Counted from the first letter of the stretch, positions 1 through 8,638 are shown. The stretch is DNA of 64,000 nt from Pseudomonas sp. P5_109 (GCF_034009455.1 NZ_CP125380.1:1529001-1593000), one strand, 5' to 3'. A program made the numbers and translations. The notes: generated by a model not told the origin, from the sequence alone.

Positions 1-494
1 GCAGCGCCGGCACCGAAAGTCCGGTGATGATCGGCTTGCTGACCGCCATCCCGTACATCTGCGGCGCCATCAGCATGGTGGTGATCGGGCGCCTGTCCGA
101 TGCTTCCGGCGAGCGGCGCAAGTATGTCGCCGGTCTGGTGGCGGTCGGGGCGGTCGGGTTCTTCTGTGCGGGGATCTTCGCCAGCCACACGACCTTCCTG
201 ATCGTCGCGTTGGGCCTGCTCGGCGCCGGGATCATCGCCTCCATCCCGAGCTTCTGGACCCTGCCGCCGAAACTGCTGGCCGGTGCCGGCGCGGGTGCTG
301 CTGGCGGGATCGCGGTGATCAACACCCTGGGTCAGTTCGGCGGCATTGTCAGCCCGGTGATGGTCGGCCGGATCAAGGACCTGACCGGCAGCACCACGCC
401 GGCGCTGTATGTCATTGGTGTGTGTACGCTGATTGCGGTGGCGCTGTTGCTGTGGGGGTTGCCGCAGAAGTTGCGCACACTCGATAAGTTTTAA
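1..494 (+). CDS. MFS transporter, ACS-like (C-terminal part)
   Basis: The gene enters from the left edge in the frame that begins at base 3, so only about 163 codons of the C-terminal half are visible. They hold several hydrophobic segments and a short charged loop, GRLSDASGERR, typical of the cytoplasmic loop between helices 8 and 9 of MFS permeases. The overall look is that of the anion:cation symporter group, which takes up organic acids such as sugar acids or phthalate-type compounds. The substrate cannot be read from this fragment. A palindrome that overlaps the stop codon probably ends transcription. Confidence 0.8.
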   Translation, partial: SAGTESPVMIGLLTAIPYICGAISMVVIGRLSDASGERRKYVAGLVAVGAVGFFCAGIFASHTTFLIVALGLLGAGIIASIPSFWTLPPKLLAGAGAGAAGGIAVINTLGQFGGIVSPVMVGRIKDLTGSTTPALYVIGVCTLIAVALLLWGLPQKLRTLDKF

Positions 495-567
495 AAGATC
501 GCAGCCTTCAGCCGCCCCTGCTCGGACCACGCATCCCCGTAGGAGCTGCCGGAGGCTGCGATCTTTT
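493..567. repeat. Inverted repeat, Pseudomonas GATCGCAGCC type
   Basis: A 15-base arm at 493-507 (AAAAGATCGCAGCCT) is matched by its complement at 553-567, next to a GTAGGAGCTGCC core. This is a common Pseudomonas extragenic palindrome. It sits between two convergent genes and overlaps the stop codon of the first, so it may act as a bidirectional terminator. Confidence 0.75.
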
Positions 568-572
568 GATCT

Positions 573-1061
573 TCAAGACGTCGCTGTCATCGCCTTTTGC
601 GCAGTGTCACTAAACTGAATCAACACCACCCCGGCCATCAACAGCATCACCCCAAACACCTTGGGCAGGGTGAGCTGACGCTCCACCAATCCAAACCAGC
701 CGTAGTGATCCAGCAACAACGACGCCACCACTTGCCCCGCCAGCGCCAATGCCATGAACCCCGCGGCCCCGAGTTTGGGCAGCAGCACCAATGCCAGGGA
801 AATGAATATCACCCCAAAAGCGCCGCCGGCCCACATCCAGAGCGGCGCCTTGCTGATGAATGCCAGTGACGGCAACGGCAAGCGCATCGCAACAATGATC
901 GGCAACAGCACGATAACGCTCACCAGCAACGAAGCGAGCGTCGCCCACAACGGATGGCCCAACCCGCGCCCGAGATTGACGTTGATCGCGCTCTGAAACG
1001 GCACCACCGCCCCGGCGATCATCGCCAGCCCCATCAGGCCGGCCCAATGCAACGTACTCAT
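573..1061 (-). CDS. YdcZ/DUF606-type DMT family membrane protein
   Basis: A 162-residue protein that is almost entirely hydrophobic, with about five membrane helices, beginning MSTLHWAGLMGL. The length and the early AVVPFQSAINVNLG stretch fit the half-size DMT superfamily members (YdcZ, formerly DUF606), which are inner-membrane proteins of uncertain substrate. It is divergent from the LysR gene at 1139 with a 77-base spacer, so that regulator may control it. Confidence 0.8.
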   Translation of the reverse strand: MSTLHWAGLMGLAMIAGAVVPFQSAINVNLGRGLGHPLWATLASLLVSVIVLLPIIVAMRLPLPSLAFISKAPLWMWAGGAFGVIFISLALVLLPKLGAAGFMALALAGQVVASLLLDHYGWFGLVERQLTLPKVFGVMLLMAGVVLIQFSDTAQKAMTATS

Positions 1062-1138
1062 GATCGATCTCCAACAGGTTTTGCTGGACTCTAGGGTATT
1101 CGTCGCGCAGATTTAAATTCCGTTTTGTTATTCAGAAC

Positions 1139-2086
1139 ATGCAGCAGATGAATGATCTTCGACGCATCGACCTCAACTTGCTGGTGATCCTCGACGCCTT
1201 GCTCGCCGAGCAACACGTGACCCGGGCTGCCGAGCGTCTGCACTTGAGCCAGCCAGCGGTCAGCCATGCGCTGGCGCGTTTGCGCGATCTGCTTGGCGAC
1301 CCACTGCTGGTGCGCGCCGGTGCCGGCCTGGTACCGACTGCGCGAGCGCTGGAACTGGTGGCGCCGTTGGCCGAAGCCCTGGCTCAGGTGCAAGCGCTGC
1401 TGGCACCAAACGCCTTCGATCCTGCGACCACCCGGCGCACCTTCCGCCTGGCGATGTCCGACTACGGCGCCGCCATTGTCTTGCCGGGACTGATCCGAAC
1501 CTTGCGCCGCGAAGCGCCGGGCATCGACCTGCAAATCAGCCATGGCAGCCGCGAAAGCATGCTCGAAGGGGTGCTCAACGGTGACATTGATGTCGCCGCC
1601 GGTGTATTCCCGGAGATGCCCAATGAGTTGCGCAGCACGCCGTTGTTCGAAGAGCACTACGCCTGCCTGGTGGACCGCAAAAGCCTGCCCGCCGAGGGTG
1701 TCCTGGATCTGCCCACTTATTTGGCACGCCCCCACGTCCTGTTGGAAATGCGCGGCAGCGGCACCCCGGAGATCGAGCGCGCCTTGACCGCCTTGCGCGA
1801 ACGCCGGCGTGTCGCCATCAGCCTGCCACACTGGAGCATCGCCCCGCAGTTCATCAGCGGCACCGACCTGATCCTCACCGTCGCGTCCCGAGGCTTGCGC
1901 GATATTGATGAGTCCTCATTGATTGTCGTGCCACCACCGTTTCATATTCCGTCGTTTACCTTTGTACTGGCCTGGCACAAGCGGCGGGGCGGGGATCAGG
2001 CGTTGAACTGGTTGAATCGCTGGATTGAGGAGGGGGTTTTCGACCAGGACGCGGTCACTTGTAGGAGCCGGCTTTGCCGGCGATGA
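1139..2086 (+). CDS. LysR-family transcriptional regulator
   Basis: A 315-residue protein. The N-terminal winged HTH spans about residues 5-65 (DLNLLVILDALL, LSQPAVSHALARLRDLLGD), followed by a LysR substrate-binding domain to about residue 300. A second ATG three codons in (1148) is an alternative start. The gene is divergent from the YdcZ-type gene. The last eight residues (308-315, CRSRLCRR) are encoded by a REP palindrome starting at 2061, so the native C terminus has been replaced or extended by repeat DNA. The effector is unknown. Confidence 0.9.
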   Translation: MQQMNDLRRIDLNLLVILDALLAEQHVTRAAERLHLSQPAVSHALARLRDLLGDPLLVRAGAGLVPTARALELVAPLAEALAQVQALLAPNAFDPATTRRTFRLAMSDYGAAIVLPGLIRTLRREAPGIDLQISHGSRESMLEGVLNGDIDVAAGVFPEMPNELRSTPLFEEHYACLVDRKSLPAEGVLDLPTYLARPHVLLEMRGSGTPEIERALTALRERRRVAISLPHWSIAPQFISGTDLILTVASRGLRDIDESSLIVVPPPFHIPSFTFVLAWHKRRGGDQALNWLNRWIEEGVFDQDAVTCRSRLCRR

Positions 2087-2161
2087 TCGGTAACGATAAC
2101 GCGTGTGAACCGGATAAACGCGGTGCATTTGAATCCATCGCAGGCAAGCCGGCTCCTACAG
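2061..2161. repeat. REPIN overlapping the 3' end of the LysR gene
   Basis: Two inverted REP halves, GTAGGAGCCGGCTTTGCCGG at the left and a matching GCAAGCCGGCTCCTAC at the right, are separated by a short spacer (ACGCGTGTGAACCGGATAAA). The spacer and the left flank (TTCGACCAGGACGCGGTC) are the same as in the tandem array at 7970-8482, so both belong to one repeat family. Confidence 0.9.
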
Positions 2162-2395
2162 GTATTGCGTTGCGTGAAGAGTCTTTTTAAATGGCCTTTA
2201 CCCATTGGAAGGTGGCAGGCGACGCGTATGAAAAAATCGCAGTACCTGAAGCCGACCTTGGCGAACCCGGTAGGGAATCAAATAGGGGCGATCAGGGCGG
2301 GACCAGCCCGTTCGTCTATCGAGATGTTTCAGTCGTCAGGCAATGACCTGATATAGACTGGCGACCATTCACCAAGCAGTTCAAAAGGACTCCCA
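2162..2395. other. Intergenic region before lysE-type gene
   Basis: No convincing gene is seen. The 3' part serves as leader for the LysE-type gene, with an AAAGGA ribosome-binding site eight bases before its ATG. A short open frame here is a by-product of the REP sequence. Confidence 0.5.
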
Positions 2396-3034
2396 ATGAC
2401 CCCATCGTTGCTAATGGCCGTGCTTGCCTCGGGTTTTATCTACGGCATCACCCCGGGGCCGGGCGTGCTGGCGGTACTCGGCATTGGCGCGGCCCATGGG
2501 CGACGGGCCGGGGCGGGGTTTCTGTGCGGGCATTTGCTCGGCGATGTGGTGTGGTGCAGCACGGCGCTGATCGCGATTGTCGGTGCGCGGGAAATCGGCA
2601 GTACCGCGTTCGACGTGCTCGGCGTGCTCAGCGGCCTGTACCTGTTCTGGCTCGGCTGGCGTGCGGTGAGCGCCCGGCGCGGCAACGGTGATGCGCCGCA
2701 GGGCGCGGCGCGGCAGCCGTTCTGGCACGGCATTGTGTTTGGCCTGACCAATCCCAAGGCCTATCCGGTGGCGGTGGCGACGTTCACGGCGCTGCTGTCG
2801 AGTCGCGCGGAACTGCTCAACTGGTCAATGCTGCCAGCACTGATCGGCCTGAGCTTCGTCGGCGGATTGCTCGCCTACGCTATCCTCATCGGCATCGTCG
2901 GTGCGCGGCGAGTGCGCACCTTGTACCAGCGTCATGAACTGGCAATCACCCGGTTGTGCGGGGTGATGTTCATCGGTTTTGCCATCAACGCGCTGGTCCA
3001 TGCGTTGCCGGGGCTGATGCCGAACAAGGCTTGA
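2396..3034 (+). CDS. LysE/RhtB-family amino-acid exporter
   Basis: A 212-residue inner-membrane protein with about six hydrophobic segments. The N terminus reads GFIYGITPGPGVLAVLGIGAAHG, the signature of the LysE/RhtB family (a TPGP motif followed by a Gly-rich turn). A second conserved stretch, GLTNPKAYPVAVATF, follows near residue 115. Proteins of this family export amino acids such as homoserine, threonine or lysine. The exact substrate cannot be told. It starts at an ATG with a good AAAGGA site. Confidence 0.88.
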   Translation: MTPSLLMAVLASGFIYGITPGPGVLAVLGIGAAHGRRAGAGFLCGHLLGDVVWCSTALIAIVGAREIGSTAFDVLGVLSGLYLFWLGWRAVSARRGNGDAPQGAARQPFWHGIVFGLTNPKAYPVAVATFTALLSSRAELLNWSMLPALIGLSFVGGLLAYAILIGIVGARRVRTLYQRHELAITRLCGVMFIGFAINALVHALPGLMPNKA

Positions 3035-3113
3035 ATGTGATGACAAGGAAGCACCACCGACTGGGCAGGGATGATTGATGAGCGCAGCATTATCGGGACA
3101 CCCACGCTGAACC

Positions 3114-4460
3114 ATGGAAAACCGAAATTCCGCGCCTCTGGCGAGCTATATCGATCTGTTGCTGGATGCCGTTTGTGCGGTGGACAAGCAGGGCCGCTTC
3201 GTCTTTGTCAGTGCGGCATGCGAGCGTATTTTCGGCTACAGCGCCGATGAGCTGATCGGTCGGCAGATGATCGATATGGTGCACCCGGGTGATCGTCAGC
3301 GCACCCTCGACGCCGCCCGGGAAATCATGGGTGGCGAACCCAAGCTCAACTTCGAAAACCGCTACCTGCGCAAGGATGGCCGGGTGGTGCACATTCTCTG
3401 GTCGGCTCGCTGGTCCGAGGTCGACCAGTTGCGCATCGCCGTGGCTCGCGACATCACCGAGCGCAAGCAGGCCGAGTCCCGACAAGCCGCGCTCTATGCG
3501 ATTTCCGAAGCGGCCCATGCGGCGGAGGACCTGCTGGCGTTGTTCAAGCGCATCCACATGATCATCGGCGAATGGCTGCCGGCACTGAATTTTTCCGTGG
3601 CGCTGTACGACGAGCACTGCGCACAGTTGAATTTCCCTTATCACGTCGATGACCACGAGCCACAGCCCGAACAGCCCGGAACCATGACCGGGCGTCTGTG
3701 CGCCGAAGTGATCCGCACGGGGCAGCCGATCTTGCTGACGCCAGATCAGAGCACGCCTCCTGCCGGCTTCGAAGTGCTGGTGACCGAGCAGAACGCACCC
3801 TGTTGGCTGGGTGTGCCGCTGAACTCGCAAAACGGCACCATCGGCGCGTTGATCGTCAAAAGCATTCCGGGCGGCGAGCGTTACACCGAGCAAGACAAGG
3901 AACTGCTGCAATACGTCTGCGCCCAGGTCGCGACCGCCATCGAGCGCAAGCAGTTGCACGCCCGCCTGCAACACATGGCCCAGTACGATCAACTGACCCA
4001 GTTGCCCAACCGTGAGCTGCTGCGCGACCGGCTCAAGGCCTCACTGCAAGTGGCCCGGGAGGACGGCGGGTACATGGCGTTGCTGTACGTCGACCTCGAC
4101 CGCTTCAAGCAAGTCAACGACACCCACGGCCATGCGGTCGGCGACATGCTGCTGCAAGCGGTGGCCAATCGGCTCAAGGGCTGCGTGCGGGAAACCGACA
4201 CCGTGGCGCGCATCGGCGGCGATGAATTCGTGGTGCTGCTGCACAGCATTCATGCGGCGGACGATACCGACATCGTGGTCGAGAAAGTTCGTCAGGTCCT
4301 GGCCCAACCCCTGCGTCTGGACGGCCTCAGCCTGAACATCCAGCCAAGTATCGGCGTCGCCCGATACCCCGATCATGGTACCGAAGAGAAGCAATTGTTC
4401 CGGCATGCCGACGAGGCGATGTACTGCGCCAAGCGCGAGAATCACCTGCGACTGGTCTGA
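3114..4460 (+). CDS. Diguanylate cyclase with PAS and GAF sensor domains
   Basis: A 448-residue soluble protein. A PAS domain fills about residues 8-125 and ends in the PAC-type VARDITERKQAE linker. A GAF domain follows at about 150-285, and a GGDEF domain at about 290-448. The active-site loop is GGDEF at 368-372. The product-inhibition I-site RETD lies at 359-362, exactly the expected distance upstream. It should therefore be an active, feedback-inhibited c-di-GMP synthase. There is no membrane segment, so it senses a cytoplasmic signal. There is no EAL domain. Confidence 0.92.
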   Translation: MENRNSAPLASYIDLLLDAVCAVDKQGRFVFVSAACERIFGYSADELIGRQMIDMVHPGDRQRTLDAAREIMGGEPKLNFENRYLRKDGRVVHILWSARWSEVDQLRIAVARDITERKQAESRQAALYAISEAAHAAEDLLALFKRIHMIIGEWLPALNFSVALYDEHCAQLNFPYHVDDHEPQPEQPGTMTGRLCAEVIRTGQPILLTPDQSTPPAGFEVLVTEQNAPCWLGVPLNSQNGTIGALIVKSIPGGERYTEQDKELLQYVCAQVATAIERKQLHARLQHMAQYDQLTQLPNRELLRDRLKASLQVAREDGGYMALLYVDLDRFKQVNDTHGHAVGDMLLQAVANRLKGCVRETDTVARIGGDEFVVLLHSIHAADDTDIVVEKVRQVLAQPLRLDGLSLNIQPSIGVARYPDHGTEEKQLFRHADEAMYCAKRENHLRLV

Positions 4461-4578
4461 CAACCCGGGCACCGTTCGTCGCGCTATCCGCGCATTTTTC
4501 TAAACCTTTTGGGACGCGCAAATTCAGATTCTATGCGGGCGCAAGCTCGCCGCGACTACCACCAAGAGGAAGAGAATC

Positions 4579-4737
4579 ATGCCTAATTCAAGAAACTCGA
4601 ACTCCGGGAACTTCGCCAACGATCGAACGAAGGCCTCAGAAGCCGGTCGCAAGGGTGGGAAAACCACCACTACGACCGTCGATAAAGACCCGGCGAAACC
4701 CGACATGGGCCGCAAGGGCGGTCAGAAATCCCGTTAA
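4579..4737 (+). CDS. KGG-repeat stress-induced protein (con-10 type)
   Basis: A 52-residue hydrophilic protein beginning MPNSRNSNSGNFANDR and containing two GRKGG boxes, the mark of the KGG/con-10 family that includes YciG of enterobacteria. These small proteins are stress- or stationary-phase induced and of unclear function. A purine-rich site (AAGAGGAAGAGAATC) precedes the ATG. The next gene, a DUF4142 protein, begins 73 bases downstream and may be co-transcribed. Confidence 0.85.
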   Translation: MPNSRNSNSGNFANDRTKASEAGRKGGKTTTTTVDKDPAKPDMGRKGGQKSR

Positions 4738-4810
4738 AGGATGCAGGTGGTTTTGATTGAGAGGCGGGGGCGAAAGCTCCCGTTTGAATTTGAAAGAGGA
4801 GGGCGCGACC

Positions 4811-5314
4811 ATGAACCGGATGGCCACCCGATTATGCAATACCAGTTTTGCCACGTTGCTGGGCCTGTTTGCCAGCGGCGCCTTTGCCCAATCGCCCGCC
4901 GAATTTATCGACGAGGCCTCGGCCCAAGGCATGGCCGACATCGAGGCCAGTCGCCTGGCGCACCAGAAGACCGAGTCCAGAGAGGTCAAGGACTACACCA
5001 TTGTCGTCATCAACGACCGCACCACCGCCAACCAGCACCTGGCGAAAATCGCCAAGCAACTGGATTTGCCCGTGGCCCCGCGGGAAGAAATTGTCGAAAA
5101 GGCCAAGGCCCTGATGCCACAAGCCATGGAGGGTGCAACCTTTGATGAGGCCTACACGGCCAGTCAGGTGAAGACCACACAGGAAGCCATCAATCAGCTG
5201 CAGCAGGAAGCACAAACCACCGACGTGCCGCAGATCAAGGCGTTCGCCGAAGAAACCCTGCCCAAACTGCAAAATCATCTGCAAATGGCCAAGGCGTTGC
5301 AGGCCAGAAGCTGA
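4811..5314 (+). CDS. DUF4142 periplasmic protein
   Basis: A 167-residue protein with a signal peptide (about 25 residues, ending GAFAQ) and a mostly helical body with the ferritin-like DUF4142 pattern: ASRLAHQKTESREVKDY near residues 55-71 and a second helical pair at the C terminus. The ATG at 4811 is chosen over an upstream in-frame one because it has a strong GAGGAGGG site and starts the signal peptide directly. The family is often found near stress genes. Function is unknown. Confidence 0.85.
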   Translation: MNRMATRLCNTSFATLLGLFASGAFAQSPAEFIDEASAQGMADIEASRLAHQKTESREVKDYTIVVINDRTTANQHLAKIAKQLDLPVAPREEIVEKAKALMPQAMEGATFDEAYTASQVKTTQEAINQLQQEAQTTDVPQIKAFAEETLPKLQNHLQMAKALQARS

Positions 5315-5317
5315 TCA

Positions 5318-5728
5318 TCAGCAGTTGTTCAGATTTTGCTGGCCCTTTTCCTGGACGACGGTGCCGTCCAGGTCAATGGTCAGGCCCTCACCAAGGCTGC
5401 GATAGTGCTGTCTCAGCTTTTCCAGCTCCTTGAGGTCCAGCGCCTCAAGCCCCAGCATCGCGTTCTGCGCCTCTTTCGTCACCCGCAACAACTCATCAAC
5501 CTTCAGATGCAAAATGTCGGTGTCACGGTTCTGCGTGTTCTGGATCAGGAACACCATCAGGAACGTGATGATCGTGGTCGAGGTATTGATGATCAGTTGC
5601 CACGTATCGTTGAAATGAAAAATCGGCCCGCTCAGCCCCCACAGAAAAATCAGAGTGATCGCCCCCAGGAAGGTCTTCGGGCTACCGGTCCAGAGGGCGA
5701 GCTTCTGCGCGATTTTTGCGAATTTCAT
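5318..5728 (-). CDS. Low-affinity iron permease family protein
   Basis: A 136-residue protein with two membrane helices. A conserved LIINTSTTIITFLMVFLIQ helix is followed by NTQNRDTDILHLKVDELL, the hallmark of the bacterial low-affinity iron permease (Fet4-related) family. A hydrophilic helical tail follows. Family members are annotated as Fe transport proteins, but transport is not demonstrated for most. The chosen ATG lies eight bases after an AAGGA site; a longer upstream reading is possible but has no ribosome-binding site. It is convergent with the DUF4142 gene. Confidence 0.8.
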   Translation of the reverse strand: MKFAKIAQKLALWTGSPKTFLGAITLIFLWGLSGPIFHFNDTWQLIINTSTTIITFLMVFLIQNTQNRDTDILHLKVDELLRVTKEAQNAMLGLEALDLKELEKLRQHYRSLGEGLTIDLDGTVVQEKGQQNLNNC

Positions 5729-5939
5729 GACCATATTCCTTGTAAGGAGGGCGCCTGAATTTGTGACAGCGACGGTGGGATGAAAATTCGGTTGGAGACC
5801 CACCTAATGAAGCATGGCGATGGGCAAGGTCTTAATTTTTGGTAGGAATCTTCCTTTGTGCCGGTTTGTGTCTAGTATCAATGGCAGTCAATTTGCCAGC
5901 ATGTGTTCACACGGATCGAAACCCGAAAAGAGGCTACTC

Positions 5940-7025
5940 ATGGAATTCTTCGAAAAGTTAGCAAGTCTCGCTGCCAAAGTTCGTTTACAGGGCGCTGCCA
6001 TTCAAACGGAAGAAGCGACCAAGAATGCTTTTGTCATGCCCTTTATCAGCACGGTACTGGGCTACGATGTTTTCGATCCGACGGAAGTGACACCTGAATT
6101 TGTTTGCGATATTGGAACGAAGAAAGGGGAGAAAATTGATTACGCAATCATGAAGGCTGGCGAGGTTCAGATTCTCATCGAGTGCAAAAAAATAGGTGAG
6201 CCGCTGCACATCAATCATGCCTCCCAGCTGTTCCGCTATTTCCATGTCACCAGCGCTCGAATTTCCATTCTCACCAATGGCCAGGTCTATAGATTTTTCA
6301 CCGACCTGGACGCGCCTAACAAGATGGACGAGAAACCGTTTCTTGAACTCGACCTGCTGGATATAGACGAGTACTCCGTCCCTGAACTGGTGAAGCTCAC
6401 CAAGTCTGCGTTTGATGTGGAATCGATCATCAGCGCCGCAGGCGAACTGAAGTACGTCAGCCAAATAAAAAAGGTGATTGCGTCTCAGGTCAGCAAACCG
6501 GACGACGATTTTGTGAAAGTCTTCGCTTCTCGTGTTTACGACGGGGTGATTACTCAAAAGGTCCGCGAGCAGTTCCACGAGCTCACGAGAAAGGCTGTAG
6601 TGCAGTTTCTCAACGATCAAATCAATGACAGGCTCAAGTCGGCTATGAGTGGCGCCATCCAACCTGTGCCGGCCTCCTTACCCATTGCTACTGGTGACAC
6701 TGTACAACCCGATGTTCGAGATGAGTCAGAAGACAAGGTACTGACGACGTTGGAAGAACTGGAGGGCTATCACATTGTCCGTGCCGTGGTCCGGTCGGTT
6801 GTCGATGCGAAGCGCATTGTTCAACGCGATACTCAAAGCTATTTCGGTATCTTGCTCGACGATAACAACCGCAAGCCGATCTGCCGTCTGCACTTCAATC
6901 GTTCGCAGAAATATATCGGCATATTTGACGAAGAGAAAAATGAAACCCGGCACGCAATCAGCTCTGTCGATGATATTTATGAGTACTCGGATCATTTAAA
7001 GAAAACTGTCGGCTATTACGATTAA
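5940..7025 (+). CDS. Orphan HsdR-N-type PD-ExK nuclease-like protein (COG4748-like)
   Basis: A 361-residue protein. The N-terminal half looks like the type I restriction HsdR N-terminal nuclease domain. E24/E25, D68 (GEKIDYAI) and E81-x-K83 (ILIECKK) form a PD-(D/E)xK core. A middle segment, SQIKKVIASQVSKPDDDFVK, is typical of the COG4748 family. A C-terminal domain (about 250-361) follows a low-complexity linker. There is no helicase, methylase or specificity subunit nearby, so it is a lone nuclease-like gene, visibly AT-richer than its neighbours. The ATG at 5940 is preferred over an upstream in-frame one because it has a GAGG site. A strong terminator follows. Confidence 0.75.
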   Translation: MEFFEKLASLAAKVRLQGAAIQTEEATKNAFVMPFISTVLGYDVFDPTEVTPEFVCDIGTKKGEKIDYAIMKAGEVQILIECKKIGEPLHINHASQLFRYFHVTSARISILTNGQVYRFFTDLDAPNKMDEKPFLELDLLDIDEYSVPELVKLTKSAFDVESIISAAGELKYVSQIKKVIASQVSKPDDDFVKVFASRVYDGVITQKVREQFHELTRKAVVQFLNDQINDRLKSAMSGAIQPVPASLPIATGDTVQPDVRDESEDKVLTTLEELEGYHIVRAVVRSVVDAKRIVQRDTQSYFGILLDDNNRKPICRLHFNRSQKYIGIFDEEKNETRHAISSVDDIYEYSDHLKKTVGYYD

Positions 7026-7037
7026 CGCTCGTATCAA

Positions 7038-7070
7038 GAAAAAACCGGCTAATCACGCCGGTTTTTTTTT
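7038..7070 (+). terminator. Rho-independent terminator after the nuclease-like gene
   Basis: The stem CCGGC/GCCGG has a 7-base loop (TAATCAC), is flanked by an A run, and is followed by nine T. It lies 12 bases after the stop codon at 7025. Confidence 0.9.
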
Positions 7071-7187
7071 GAAGTGCTTAGTGATGATTCCCACCAAAAG
7101 TGGAATGGAACAGGGCTTATCAGTCGATGTATCGTAGCCATCCGGTTGCTGGTCTTGGCCAGAACAACACACCGACAGGAGAACGCA

Positions 7188-7958
7188 ATGAGTTGGTCCG
7201 CCAAACAGTACGTCGCTTTTGAAGATGAACGCACCCGTCCCGCCCGTGACCTGCTGGCGGCCATCCCCGCCGGGAACGTGTGTTCGGCCATCGATATCGG
7301 TTGTGGCCCCGGTAACTCCACCGAGTTGCTGGTCGAGCGTTTTGCCAGCGCCACGGTCCGAGGGCTGGACAGTTCGATCGACATGATCGAAGCCGCACGC
7401 AAGCGCTTGCCGCAGGTGCAGTTCGACATCGCCGGTATCGACACCTGGAACGACAACGGCCCGTTCGACGTGATATTTGCCAACGCGGTATTGCAGTGGC
7501 TGCCTGATCACGCCGTGTTATTGCCTTCACTGGTTAGCAAGCTGGCACCGGGTGGCAGCCTGGCGATCCAGATGCCTGACAACCTCAATGAACCTTCACA
7601 CCGCTTGATGCGCGAAGTGGCCGCTGACGGTCCCTGGGCAGGCAAACTGGCAGGCGCTGCGGGGCAGCGCACGGAAATGGACAGTGCCAGCGGTTACTAC
7701 TCGATCCTCAAGGCTTGTTGCACCCGCGTCGACGTGTGGCGCACCACCTACCATCATCCGCTCGCGGGCGGTGCCTCTGGTGTGGTGGAGTGGTTCAAGG
7801 GCAGTGGCCTGCGGCCGTTCCTCGATCCGCTGGACGAAGCGGAACGGGCGCAGTACCTGAAGCAATATCAGGCGGCTATCGAGCAGGCGTATCCGGCCTT
7901 GGCCGATGGTTCGGTGCTGTTGCCGTTCCCGCGACTGTTTATCGTCGCCACTCGCTGA
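7188..7958 (+). CDS. tam: Trans-aconitate 2-methyltransferase
   Basis: A 256-residue SAM-dependent methyltransferase. Motif [16 protein letters not shown], is near residues 34-48. The N terminus [23 protein letters not shown] and [15 protein letters not shown] are typical of Tam, which methylates trans-aconitate, a by-product inhibitor of the TCA cycle. The ATG at 7188 follows an AGGAGAACGCA site; upstream in-frame codons are ignored. The product is cytosolic. Confidence 0.9.
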   Translation: MSWSAKQYVAFEDERTRPARDLLAAIPAGNVCSAIDIGCGPGNSTELLVERFASATVRGLDSSIDMIEAARKRLPQVQFDIAGIDTWNDNGPFDVIFANAVLQWLPDHAVLLPSLVSKLAPGGSLAIQMPDNLNEPSHRLMREVAADGPWAGKLAGAAGQRTEMDSASGYYSILKACCTRVDVWRTTYHHPLAGGASGVVEWFKGSGLRPFLDPLDEAERAQYLKQYQAAIEQAYPALADGSVLLPFPRLFIVATR

Positions 7959-7969
7959 TGCGAACTCCT

Positions 7970-8482
7970 GTAGGAACTGGCTTGCCAGCGATGGTCTTAT
8001 AACGCGTGTGATCCGGACAAACGCGGCGCACCTGAGTCCATCGCCAGCAAGCCGGCTCCTACAGTTTGGTGTTCACATATTTTCGACCAGGACGCAGTCC
8101 CTTGTAGGAGCTGGCTTGCCAGCGATGGTCGTTAACGATTACGCGTGTGACCTGGATAACCGCGGCGCACCGGAGTCCATCGCCAGCAAGCCGGCTCCTA
8201 CAGTTTGGCGTTCACATCATTTCGACCAGGACGCGGTCCCTTGTAGGAGCTGGCTTGCCAGCGATGGTCGTTAACGATTACGCGTGTGACCTGGATAAAC
8301 GCGGCGCACTGGAGTCCATCGCCAGCAAGCCGGCTCCTACAGTTTGGCGTTCACATCATTTCGACCGGGACGCGGTCTCCTGTAGGAGCTGGCTTGCCAG
8401 CGATGGTCGTTAACGATAGCGCGCATGAACCGGATAAACGCGGCGCACTCGAGTCCATCGCCGGCAAGCCGGCTCCTACAGG
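7970..8482. repeat. Tandem array of about four REPIN units, 139-bp period
   Basis: Units begin GTAGGA(A/G)CTGGCTTGCCAG at 7970, 8104, 8243 and 8382, giving spacings of 134, 139 and 139 bases. Each unit has a left REP, the spacer with ACGCGTGTGA, a right REP (CATCGCCAGCAAGCCGGCTC) and, in the first three, a linker containing TTTCGACC. Units two and three are nearly identical. Several apparent long reading frames across this stretch are products of the repeat. Confidence 0.93.
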
Positions 8483-8524
8483 TATGCGTTATCGGTGTTT
8501 CCCGGGATTGCGTGAAGTGCTTTT

Positions 8525-8638
8525 TTACCGTCTGTTCTTTTTCGAGCGCCGGGCACTCAGGTATTCAAAAGCAAACGAGGCAAAGCCGAACAATCCGATC
8601 ATTGAAATGATCATGATTCCCAACTCTGAATTGTGCAT
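8525..8638 (-). CDS. Possible 37-residue single-helix membrane protein
   Basis: A short frame starting MHNSELGIMIISMIGLFGF has one hydrophobic helix (about residues 6-24) and a strongly basic C-terminal tail (SARRSKKNRR), which gives an inside-positive topology. Only a weak GAG stands before the ATG. It lies between the REPIN array and the hicB remnant. The amphipathic design is more protein-like than expected by chance, but no family is recognised. Confidence 0.4.
   Translation of the reverse strand: MHNSELGIMIISMIGLFGFASFAFEYLSARRSKKNRR

Noticed and set aside
3090..3992. 300-codon minus-strand frame antisense to the PAS-GAF-GGDEF gene
   Set aside because: The plus-strand gene has full domain evidence; the antisense frame has none.
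5814..5939. Longer start for the PD-ExK gene, adding 42 residues
   Set aside because: No ribosome-binding site before the upstream ATG and the extra residues look non-coding. The ATG at 5940 has a GAGG site and starts the domain.
7970..8482. Possible CRISPR array
   Set aside because: The units are 139 bases, contain internal inverted REP pairs, and have no unique spacers. No cas genes are present.
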